Source: Zoogloea sp. (GTDB lineage: Bacteria; Pseudomonadota; Gammaproteobacteria; Burkholderiales; Rhodocyclaceae). Taken from it: a stretch of DNA of 53,378 nucleotides. The notes beneath the pieces were generated by a model. That model did no database searches and was not told the DNA's origin. It saw only the letters and a list, made by a program, of their open reading frames with translations. The translations under genes and the position numbers were made by a program. Positions 25,645-32,861 of the stretch are shown piece by piece (position 1 is the first letter of the stretch; the number at the start of each line of letters is the position of its first letter). The DNA lies in contig NZ_JAFLDT010000019.1 of NCBI RefSeq assembly GCF_017302315.1, positions 1 through 53,378 of the forward strand, in the 5' to 3' direction.

Positions 25645-27066
25645 TCAGGGCGGTAGCACGTAGCCCAGTTCGTCGGCGGCGAGGGCTTCGATCCAGCCCA
25701 GTTGCCGCTCCAGCACCGCGACCGTGGCTTCGGACGCGTCGCCCCGGCGTGCGTCCAGGCGCCGGCGCAGCTCGTCGTCCGGTGCGGAGCAGGCCAGGAT
25801 GCCAAAGCCCGCACCGCGAGTGAGGGCGATGTTCCGGAACGTGTCCCGCTCGGCCCGCTTCAGGAAGGCCGCATCGATGATTACCGACCAGCCGGCATCG
25901 AGCATGTCTGCGGCTGCTTCGGCCAGATGGGCGAAGGTGAGCCGGGTGGCCTCCGCCGTATAGATTCCGCCGTTTTGCGTATCGGGCCGGCTGTGGGCCA
26001 GGGCCGGCAGGCCGTGGAGGCGCTTGCGTTCCACGTCGGAGCGCAGGCGCAGGGTCGCCGCAGCCGGGTCGGCCATCAGCAGGGCGGTGCTGCGCACCGT
26101 CTTGCCCGAGCCGGACAGGCCATGGGTGATGGTCAGGCGCGGCGCCGGCGGCGTGGTCAGGCGTTCGGCCAGGTCCAGGTAGCTCGCCACCCCCTCCGGT
26201 TTGCCCGACAGAGCGGCCACCTTGGCCCGCACCATGGCCTTATACACCGCGTAGAAGCGCAGCACCGGTATGGCACCCACATCCCCCGATTCGCCGAGCC
26301 AGGCGCTCAGCAGCCAGGCGGCCAGGTCGGGGCGGCGGTGGTCGAGGAGATCCATCCAGGTGAAGGCCAGCTCGGAGGCCACATCGATCCAGCGCAGGGC
26401 GGGGTTGAACTCGATGCAGTCGAAGGGCACGACCTGCCCGTCGAGGAGCACCAGGTTGCCCAGGTGCAGGTCGCCGTGGCATTCGCGGATGAAGCCTGCG
26501 GCCTTGCGGGCGGCAAACACCCCGTGCCGACGGTCGAACTCGCTCTGTGTCCAGCCTTGCAGGCGTGCCAGACGGCTGGCCTCGGCCGGCTGCAGGGTGA
26601 GCAGCGTGGTGAAATTGTCGAGGGCCGGCGCCAGGATTTCGGTGGGCTCCCCCCAGGGGCTGCGTGCATCGGCCACGGCGGCGCCCCGGTGAAAGGCGTG
26701 GAGGGTCCGGGCCAGGCTGTCGAGGGCGTCGGGACCGAGCGCGCCCCGGTCACAGACGTGATCCAGGCGCTGACTCTCGGCAAAACGCCGCATCTTCACG
26801 GCGCACTCGCCGCTGTCGTCCACCTCCTCCAGGCCCAGGTAGAGCCCCGGGGCCAGGCGCCGGTTGAGGCGCAGCTCTTCATGGCAGCAGAAGCGGCGCT
26901 GCTCGGCCGTGCCGTAGTCGAGGAAGGGCAGGCTCAGGGGTTTCTTGAGTTTCCAGACGAAGCCGTCAGTCAGGAGGACCCAGGAAATGTGGGTCTCGAT
27001 GAGTTCGGCGCCGAGGCGGGCCTGGAAGCGCGCCAGCCAGTCGGGCAGGGGGGCAGATGCGCTCAT
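25645..27066 (-). CDS. Fusion of APH-type phosphotransferase and P-loop kinase domains
   Basis: 473 residues. The N-terminal half is an aminoglycoside-phosphotransferase/choline-kinase-like domain with the catalytic loop ECHGDLHLGNLVL (near 195) and FDCIEFNPALRWIDVASELA as the metal-binding segment. The C-terminal third has a Walker A GLSGSGKT (near 320) and SVIIDAAFLKRAERD, as in zeta-toxin/gluconate-kinase-like proteins. This pairing is a known, widespread but uncharacterised family of bifunctional kinases. The ATG at 27066 overlaps the stop of the CdsA-like gene (ATGA), so it is the last gene of the lipid cluster. A role in phosphorylating the alcohol headgroup is a guess from context. No antibiotic resistance should be assumed. 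Confidence 0.82.
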   Translation of the reverse strand: MSASAPLPDWLARFQARLGAELIETHISWVLLTDGFVWKLKKPLSLPFLDYGTAEQRRFCCHEELRLNRRLAPGLYLGLEEVDDSGECAVKMRRFAESQRLDHVCDRGALGPDALDSLARTLHAFHRGAAVADARSPWGEPTEILAPALDNFTTLLTLQPAEASRLARLQGWTQSEFDRRHGVFAARKAAGFIRECHGDLHLGNLVLLDGQVVPFDCIEFNPALRWIDVASELAFTWMDLLDHRRPDLAAWLLSAWLGESGDVGAIPVLRFYAVYKAMVRAKVAALSGKPEGVASYLDLAERLTTPPAPRLTITHGLSGSGKTVRSTALLMADPAAATLRLRSDVERKRLHGLPALAHSRPDTQNGGIYTAEATRLTFAHLAEAAADMLDAGWSVIIDAAFLKRAERDTFRNIALTRGAGFGILACSAPDDELRRRLDARRGDASEATVAVLERQLGWIEALAADELGYVLPP

Positions 27067-28007
27067 GCCACCCACCCGTAGCGGACGATGTGGAAGAAGA
27101 TGGGGGCGGAGAAGCTGATCGAATCCACCCGGTCGAGCATGCCGCCGTGGCCTTCAATCATGGCGCCCCAGTCCTTCACGCCCCGGTCGCGCTTGATGGC
27201 CGACAGCACGAAGCCGCCGAAGAAGCCCATCACGTTGATGACCAGGGCGATCAGCCCGGCCTCCAGGGGCGTGAAGGGGGTGATCCACCACAGGGCGGCG
27301 CCGACGGCGGTTGAGGTGAGCACGCCACCCACCAGGCCTTCCACGGTCTTCGACGGGGAGATGGCCGGCGACACCTTGCGCTTGCCGATGAGCTTGCCCC
27401 ACACGTACTGGAAGACGTCGCTGGATTGTACGGTGAGGATCAGGAAGACGATCAGCAACATGTTGCGTCCGGCGTAGCCGGCGATCTCCAGGGTGAGCAG
27501 GGCCGGTACGTGGGACAGGCAATACACGCAGATCATCAGCCCCCACTGGACCTTGGCCGCCCGTTCCAGGAAGCGCGTGGTGTCGGCCCCCAGGGAGGAG
27601 GAGATGGGCAGCAGCAGGAAGGCGTAGACCGGGATCAGGATGGAGAACAGGCCGTACCAGTGGGTGGCGATGAGCCAGTACTGGGCGGGCAGGAAGACGA
27701 AGAAGCTCCACAGCAGGGCGCGGTGGTCGCCCAGCCGGGTGTGGGTGAGGGAGATGAACTCCCGCAGACACTGGAAGGAGATGAAGGCGAACAGGGCGAT
27801 CACGCCCCACGGGCCGATCCAGATGGCCGCGCCGATCAGCGCGATCATGGCCCACCAGGCCTTGATGCGGGCGTTGAGGTTGTCGATGACACCGTGGGGC
27901 TCACCCCGGGCGACCCGGTACTTGAGACCGGCGCCGATCAGGCTGAACACGGCCAGCAGGCCGAAGATGCCGCCGAAGACGGCGATGAGGTCGTGGGATG
28001 CGTTCAT
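27063..28007 (-). CDS. ynbB: CdsA-family phosphatidate cytidylyltransferase, YnbB-like
   Basis: 314 residues, about eight membrane helices. The CTP-transferase signature is complete at the C-terminus: SPSKTVEGLVGG, then KRDRGVKDWGAMIEGHGGML and DRVDS. CdsA-type enzymes make CDP-diacylglycerol from phosphatidate and CTP, the activated lipid used by CDP-alcohol phosphatidyltransferases. The essential housekeeping cdsA normally sits with uppS and dxr; this copy is in a cluster with a YnbA-like transferase, so it is the E. coli YnbB counterpart and likely serves a special lipid. The start at ATG 28007 lies four bases after the plsC-like stop. Confidence 0.85.
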   Translation of the reverse strand: MNASHDLIAVFGGIFGLLAVFSLIGAGLKYRVARGEPHGVIDNLNARIKAWWAMIALIGAAIWIGPWGVIALFAFISFQCLREFISLTHTRLGDHRALLWSFFVFLPAQYWLIATHWYGLFSILIPVYAFLLLPISSSLGADTTRFLERAAKVQWGLMICVYCLSHVPALLTLEIAGYAGRNMLLIVFLILTVQSSDVFQYVWGKLIGKRKVSPAISPSKTVEGLVGGVLTSTAVGAALWWITPFTPLEAGLIALVINVMGFFGGFVLSAIKRDRGVKDWGAMIEGHGGMLDRVDSISFSAPIFFHIVRYGWVA

Positions 28008-28011
28008 GGGC

Positions 28012-28635
28012 TCAGTCGGCGGGTGGGGCCAGGTCAAGGAGCGCGGTGCGGGCGCGGGCAAGGAAGGCATCGCGGCTCTCCCCGTCGATGGGGGCCAGGG
28101 GCGGGCCGAAGCTCAGGGTGCACAACAGCGGCACCGGGATCAGGCTGCCCTTGGGCATCACCCGGCCCAGGTTCTCGATCCATACGGGGATCAGCTCGGC
28201 CTCGGGGTGGGCCTTGGCCAGGTGGTGCAGGCCGCTCTTGAAGGGCAGCAGGCCATCGCCCATGTTGCGGGTGCCCTCGGGAAAGAGGATCAGGGATTCA
28301 CCGGCGGACAGGGCTTCGCCCATCTGCTCTACCGGGTTGGGGCCGTTGCGCCCGGGCCGGCGGTCGATGCACACGCCGCGGAACACCCGGTTGATCAGGA
28401 AACGGCGCAGGGGCGTGGTCAGCCAGTAGTCGGCGCCCGCCACCGGCCGGGTGCGGCGGCGCAGGGGCGGCGGCAGGGACGCCCAGATCAGCACGAAATC
28501 CCCGTGGCTGCGGTGGTTGGCGAAGTACACCCGCGGGCGGGCGTCGGGCTCGCTGCCCAGCCACAGGGCGCGGACACCGGTGAGGGCGCGGGCAAAGCCG
28601 CACAGGGCGGAGGCGAGGAGGCGGTCGACAAACAT
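28012..28635 (-). CDS. Lysophospholipid acyltransferase, PlsC family
   Basis: 207 residues from ATG 28635 (MFVDRLLASALCGFARAL). The acyltransferase block I NHRSHGDF (H-x4-D near 40) and block III LFPEGTRN (near 117) are intact; block IV is seen around LIPVWIENLGR. PlsC enzymes add the second acyl chain to lysophosphatidate. It is not part of the E. coli ynbABCD set. Here it lies between the small membrane protein gene and the CdsA-like gene, supplying the phosphatidate that CdsA-type enzymes use. It is probably attached to the inner membrane. Confidence 0.85.
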   Translation of the reverse strand: MFVDRLLASALCGFARALTGVRALWLGSEPDARPRVYFANHRSHGDFVLIWASLPPPLRRRTRPVAGADYWLTTPLRRFLINRVFRGVCIDRRPGRNGPNPVEQMGEALSAGESLILFPEGTRNMGDGLLPFKSGLHHLAKAHPEAELIPVWIENLGRVMPKGSLIPVPLLCTLSFGPPLAPIDGESRDAFLARARTALLDLAPPAD

Positions 28636-28649
28636 CGGGTTTCCCGGAT

Positions 28650-29102
28650 TCAGCCCGCGGCCATGGCCGCGAGCAGGGTCAGGCCCTGGAGGGCCAGGGC
28701 AAGGGCCTGGCGGCGCAGCAGGCCCAGGGCGCCGCGCACCCGCTCGGCCAGGGGCCGAGGAGTGCGGGCGGGCTGGCCGAAAGCGCTGCCCAGGGCCTGA
28801 TCGAAGGCCTGCAGGTCGGCATCCACATCGACCGCAGCGGGGGCGCTCCAGCACTGGGCCCAGTGAGTGAACAGCGCTGCATCCAGGCCGCTGCGCACGG
28901 CATGGTAGGCCTGTATGGCGCCGGCCACCAGGCTCAGGGCGAGGCAGGCGATGCGGGCCGGGCCGCCGGGGGCCAGCAGCAGGGTGGCGAGGGCTGGCAG
29001 CAGCAGGGCCAGACTGAGCAGATGCAGGCTGCGCCCCTGGGCCAGGGCGGCGGCGGCAAGGGCGGCGCTGGCTGCCGCGTCGCGGGTGTCGTCAGGCGCC
29101 AC
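28650..29102 (-). CDS. Small membrane protein within the lipid cluster
   Basis: About 150 residues from a GTG at 29102, set by GGAG seven bases upstream, inside the end of the preceding phosphatase gene. Hydrophobic segments are LLSLALLLPALATLLLA, IACLALSLVAGAIQA and the C-terminal ALALALQGLTLLAAMAAG, so two or three membrane helices are likely. A soluble stretch between them (VDVDADLQAFDQALGSAFGQ) carries several Asp. No family is recognised. Its tight placement between the PAP2-phosphatase and PlsC genes suggests an accessory subunit of the same pathway. Confidence 0.65.
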   Translation of the reverse strand: MAPDDTRDAAASAALAAAALAQGRSLHLLSLALLLPALATLLLAPGGPARIACLALSLVAGAIQAYHAVRSGLDAALFTHWAQCWSAPAAVDVDADLQAFDQALGSAFGQPARTPRPLAERVRGALGLLRRQALALALQGLTLLAAMAAG

Positions 29103-30429
29103 CGGTGAGCTCCGCTGGCGGGCTGACCCGGGCCAGGGCCTGGCGGTGCTGCGGGCCCAGCACGACCCGGGGGCGGGTCTGCTGCAGGATCGCCAGCGCC
29201 GCATCCACCGAGCTTGCCCGGCCCGTGGCCAGCAACCAGGCGGCCACCGCGCTGGCGCTGCGCGAGTAGCCCAGGGCGCAGCACACCAGCACCGGGCCGT
29301 GCTGGCGCAGGCGCTCGATGGCGGCGGCGGCCTTTTCCAGCCGGGCGCTGTCGGGAGGGACCAGATCGAGCCAGGGCAATTGCATGTAGGCCCAGTTGCC
29401 CTTTGGCGCCGGGAGCTCGGCGGTGAGATCGAGCAGAGCCCGAAAGCCGTCGGCCCGCATGGCCCCGCTGTCGGGTAGACGGCCCAGCCACACGCCGTCG
29501 GCGATCAGCCCAGGGGCCGGGGAATTACGGGTCCACAGGCGCGAGTTGAGCCAGGCGCCCAGGGTGTAGGGGGCCAGCAGCAGGGCGGCACCCAGGGCAT
29601 GGCGGCCCGCGTGTTTCTGGAAGCCAGCCGGGCCGAGGAGGGCGTAGTTGAGGGCCACCAGGGCCAGGGCGATGCCCAGCCACACGAATACCAGCCCGCC
29701 GCCCCCGAGCAGGACCCCCAGGCCAGCCGCTGTCAGGGCGCCGCACAGGTAGGTGCCGGCCAGCCGGCGCCGTTCGGGGGACTGCGTCCAGCGGGCGGCG
29801 GAGAAGGGCGTGGGGCCTTCGTCCGGCCACAGCCACAGGCACAGCAGGCCCACCAGGGCACCGCTGGGAAGGTCGATGAAATGGTGCTGGTAGGTGGTGA
29901 GCACCGACACGGCGATCAGGGCGGCCCAGGCATCCACCAGCCAGCGCAGGGGGCCGCGGGTGGCGGTGGCAAAACGCACCCAGATGATGATGAGCAGGCT
30001 GATGTGCAGCGAGGGCGCCTGGTTGTAGGGCAGGTCGAAGCCAGCCAGGGCGTCGAAGAGGGCGCCAAAGAGGCCGTCGGCGTCGGGCCGGGCGAAGCTG
30101 AAGCGTAGCGGGAAGGCCAGGAAGCAGGCCACCGATACGAGCTGGGCCGTGAGCAGGCGCAGGGCGTGGCGATCCACCTGCAGGGCCGTGCGGCAGAGCA
30201 GAAAGGACAGGCCGTAGAACAGGTCGATGGACCAGTAGGGCAGGATGGTCCAGGGCAGGAAGGGGATGTGCTGCTCCCACTCGTACACCAGGGCATCGCT
30301 CACCTGCCAGCGGGCCGCCATGGAATTGGCGAAGCCGTAGCTGAGGAAGAAGAAGGGCCCCAGGAAGAGCAGCCAGGCGACGCCCCGTTGCCAAGGAATG
30401 GCGGTGGTGGGGCCGGCCGGGGTGTTCAT
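29092..30429 (-). CDS. ynbD: PAP2 membrane domain fused to dual-specificity phosphatase, YnbD-like
   Basis: 445 residues. The N-terminal two thirds have about eight membrane helices with PAP2-type residues (NQAPSLHISLLIIIWVRF and TYQHHFIDLPSGALVGLL: SxH and the HHxxxD-like motif). The C-terminal 150 residues are a dual-specificity phosphatase with the P-loop VLVCCALGYSRSASAVAAWL (C-x5-R). The protein matches E. coli YnbD in domain order. It should remove phosphate from a lipid or lipid headgroup at the membrane, such as a phosphatidyl-alcohol phosphate; the substrate is unknown. The ATG overlaps the stop of the upstream ynbC-like gene (ATGA). Confidence 0.85.
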   Translation of the reverse strand: MNTPAGPTTAIPWQRGVAWLLFLGPFFFLSYGFANSMAARWQVSDALVYEWEQHIPFLPWTILPYWSIDLFYGLSFLLCRTALQVDRHALRLLTAQLVSVACFLAFPLRFSFARPDADGLFGALFDALAGFDLPYNQAPSLHISLLIIIWVRFATATRGPLRWLVDAWAALIAVSVLTTYQHHFIDLPSGALVGLLCLWLWPDEGPTPFSAARWTQSPERRRLAGTYLCGALTAAGLGVLLGGGGLVFVWLGIALALVALNYALLGPAGFQKHAGRHALGAALLLAPYTLGAWLNSRLWTRNSPAPGLIADGVWLGRLPDSGAMRADGFRALLDLTAELPAPKGNWAYMQLPWLDLVPPDSARLEKAAAAIERLRQHGPVLVCCALGYSRSASAVAAWLLATGRASSVDAALAILQQTRPRVVLGPQHRQALARVSPPAELTGGA

Positions 30430-32183
30430 GGGGCGCGTCGCCGGGCCAGGGACACGGTGAAGATGCCCCACTCGTCGATGCGCTGTTCGAGCTTGTCGAA
30501 GCCGGCCGCATCCACCAGCTGGTCCATCTCGGCCTGGCTGCGCCGGCGCATCACCCAGGCCTCGCCGCCCCGGTGGCTGGTGAGGGCGCGGGCGATGAGT
30601 TCCAGTTGGGGGTGCCAGGGCTGGCCGGTGTACAGCAGCAGGCCGCCGGGTTCGATGGCGTCGGCCATGCCGGCCAGGGAGCGGCTCACCATGGCGTTGT
30701 CGGGAAAGAGCTCGTAGAGGCCGGAGACGATGCCGATGGTGGGGCGGGGGAACACGCCGGCCACCGAGGCCCGGTCGAAGGCATCGCCCTTCTCGAAGCG
30801 GGCGATGGCCTCGAGGCCCTTCTCGCGGATCAGGGCAGCGCCGTCGCGCACGTTGATGTCGCTGAAGTCGCGCAGCAGGATGGACTCGGGGCGGCGGGGG
30901 GCTTCGCTCAGGGCTTCGAGCACGTAGCGGCCGTGGCCGGCGGCGATGTCCAGCACCCGTAGGGGGCGGCCCTCGGTGTGCAGGCGGCCGAGGGCCAGGC
31001 GCAGGAGCTCCTCCAGGTGGCGCTTGCGCTGGCGGATGCCGCGCCAGCCGATGGCGTCGAGGTAGTTGCGGTCGATGGCCCGGCCCAGGGGGCCGCTGCC
31101 GGTGGCGGTGTTGCGATAGACGTAGTCGAGGGTGCTGCCCGAGTCGAAGCCGGTGCGGTGGCCCAGGGCAATGCCCGCCGACAGGCAGCCGCCGAGCTTC
31201 ATGCTGGCGCGGTAGGCGGCCCAGTAAAGCCCCCGTGGGCTGAGTGAGGAAAGGGGGCGGGCCAGGGCCTCGGATTCATCATGGGTGGCGCCGTGGCGGT
31301 CGGCATCGAGCAGGCTCACCGGTGCGGCGGGGTGGTCGAACTGGCGCAGGATGAAGTCGCGGGCCTTGTCGGTGGCGAGCTTGCGGTCCTGCTCGCCGAG
31401 GGTGTCGTGGTAGAAGCCGTCGAGGACGTGCTTCTCCTTGACTGCCGAGCCCAGCCCGTCGAAGAAGCGGTGCTGGGGGCCGTGATGGACCACCCAGTCG
31501 GCACCGGAGATGAGTAGCTGGGTGGGCAGGGTGATGGCCTGGGCGTCGGCGACGACCCGCTCGGCGGCTTCATACAGCCCGAGCAGGATGTTGACCGAGA
31601 TGGCCCGGGCGATCAGCGGATCCTTGTTGTAGCTGCGCTGACGGGCCGGATCGTGGGTCAGGAACTTGGCCTTGACGTAGCTGTTTACGAAGAAGTTGCC
31701 GCGCAGTTTTTCGAGCAGGGCCAGGCCCGGGCGGGCAAAGGGCACGTAGAGTTTGACCTGGAAGGCCGGCGAGGCGAGCACCAGGCCGCGTATCCGCGGC
31801 GCGTAGTCGTGGGCCCAGGTGGCCACCAGTACCGCGCCGACGCTCTGGGCCAGCACGGCCAGGTCGGCGTGGGCGATGCCGTGGTGGTCACGGATGTGAT
31901 CGACGAAGGTCTGTACGTCGCGTACCGAGGTGCCAAAGCTCGGCGAATGCCCGCGGGCGCCCGGCGAGTGGCCATGGCCGCGGGCGTCCCAGGCGAAGAA
32001 GTCGAAACCGGGCAGGTCCAGCTCGTCGGCCAGGTGGGCGATGCGGCCGGAGTGCTCGTGGCCCCGGTGGAACATCACCACGGCGCCCCGGCGGGGGGCT
32101 GTTGCGGGCCAGTGGCGGTAGAACAACTGCACTCCGTCGTGGGTTTCGAAATGATGTTCGGAGACCGGGCGGGGGGTGTTCAT
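30426..32183 (-). CDS. ynbC: Fusion of alpha/beta hydrolase and SAM methyltransferase, YnbC-like
   Basis: 585 residues. Residues about 10-290 form a monoglyceride-lipase-like hydrolase: MFHRGHEHSGRIAHLADEL, a nucleophile elbow AQSVGAVLV (Gly before x-Ser replaced by Ala), the acid strand LISGADWVVHHG and a late His in GFYHDTLGE. Residues about 320-585 are a methyltransferase with motif I VLDIAAGHGRYVLEAL and IGIVSGLYELFPDN. The two-domain order is that of E. coli YnbC. It could deacylate and methylate a lipid, but the reactions are not known. It overlaps the ynbD-like gene by four bases and follows the ynbA-like gene by eight bases. Confidence 0.85.
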   Translation of the reverse strand: MNTPRPVSEHHFETHDGVQLFYRHWPATAPRRGAVVMFHRGHEHSGRIAHLADELDLPGFDFFAWDARGHGHSPGARGHSPSFGTSVRDVQTFVDHIRDHHGIAHADLAVLAQSVGAVLVATWAHDYAPRIRGLVLASPAFQVKLYVPFARPGLALLEKLRGNFFVNSYVKAKFLTHDPARQRSYNKDPLIARAISVNILLGLYEAAERVVADAQAITLPTQLLISGADWVVHHGPQHRFFDGLGSAVKEKHVLDGFYHDTLGEQDRKLATDKARDFILRQFDHPAAPVSLLDADRHGATHDESEALARPLSSLSPRGLYWAAYRASMKLGGCLSAGIALGHRTGFDSGSTLDYVYRNTATGSGPLGRAIDRNYLDAIGWRGIRQRKRHLEELLRLALGRLHTEGRPLRVLDIAAGHGRYVLEALSEAPRRPESILLRDFSDINVRDGAALIREKGLEAIARFEKGDAFDRASVAGVFPRPTIGIVSGLYELFPDNAMVSRSLAGMADAIEPGGLLLYTGQPWHPQLELIARALTSHRGGEAWVMRRRSQAEMDQLVDAAGFDKLEQRIDEWGIFTVSLARRRAP

Positions 32184-32191
32184 CGCTGACC

Positions 32192-32806
32192 TCAGGGGTT
32201 CGTGCGGGCCTGGCGGACGCCGCTACGGATGCGGTTGAAGGTGTTGAGCAGGATGGCCAGGGCCGCCACCGGCATGATCCAGAAGGCCGCCGCGGGCAGG
32301 CTGCCGGCCAGGCCCAGCCACAGGCCGAGGGCACCGAACAGGAAGGCCCGGTCGCTCTTGCCCATGGGGCCGTCGTACTGGCGGGGGGCGCCGACCATGG
32401 GGCCGAGTGCACCGGCCATCTCGGAGACGGCCGACAGGAAGATCACCGCCCCGACGCTACCCCAGCCGAAGGGGGCGACGGCCACGAAGGGCAGGTAGAG
32501 GGCGGCATCGGAGAGCACGTCGGACAGCTCGTTGAAGTAGGCTCCGAGGGGTGACTGCTGGCCGAACTCCCGGGCCAGCATGCCATCCACCGCGTTGAAG
32601 GCCATGCGCAGAAACATCCACAGGGGCAGCAGCAGGAAGGCGCCGCTGTTGCCGGCCTGGAGGAACAGCCCCAGGCCGAGGGCCAGGGAGATCAGCATGG
32701 CCGCCAGGGTGACCTGGTTGGCGGTGACGCCGGCTGCCGCCAGCCGGCCGACGATGGGGCGGAGGAGTGCCTGAAAGCGGGGTTTAAGCTGATAGATGCT
32801 GATCAT
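32192..32806 (-). CDS. ynbA: CDP-alcohol phosphatidyltransferase, YnbA-like
   Basis: 204 residues from ATG 32806 (MISIYQLKPRFQALLRPIVG); six membrane helices. The CDP-alcohol phosphotransferase motif reads DGMLAREF, then GAYFNELSD. In the canonical D-G-x2-A-R-x8-G-x3-D-x3-D the third Asp is Asn here. The start and the SDRAFLFGALGLW region resemble E. coli YnbA. It should join a CDP-activated lipid to a small alcohol and is the head gene of the cluster. The identity of the alcohol is open: glycerol phosphate, inositol phosphate and others are used by relatives. Confidence 0.85.
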   Translation of the reverse strand: MISIYQLKPRFQALLRPIVGRLAAAGVTANQVTLAAMLISLALGLGLFLQAGNSGAFLLLPLWMFLRMAFNAVDGMLAREFGQQSPLGAYFNELSDVLSDAALYLPFVAVAPFGWGSVGAVIFLSAVSEMAGALGPMVGAPRQYDGPMGKSDRAFLFGALGLWLGLAGSLPAAAFWIMPVAALAILLNTFNRIRSGVRQARTNP

Positions 32807-32861
32807 CTTGCGCGTGGGGGATGCCGACCGGCAGATTTTGCCATGCATCCGGGCTGATGCT

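Noticed and set aside
25645-27066. Aminoglycoside resistance gene
   Set aside because: The APH-type domain is fused to a P-loop kinase and sits in a lipid gene cluster; the fold is shared by many metabolic kinases.
27063-28007. Housekeeping cdsA
   Set aside because: The neighbours are ynb-type genes and not uppS, dxr or frr, so a special-purpose paralogue is more likely.
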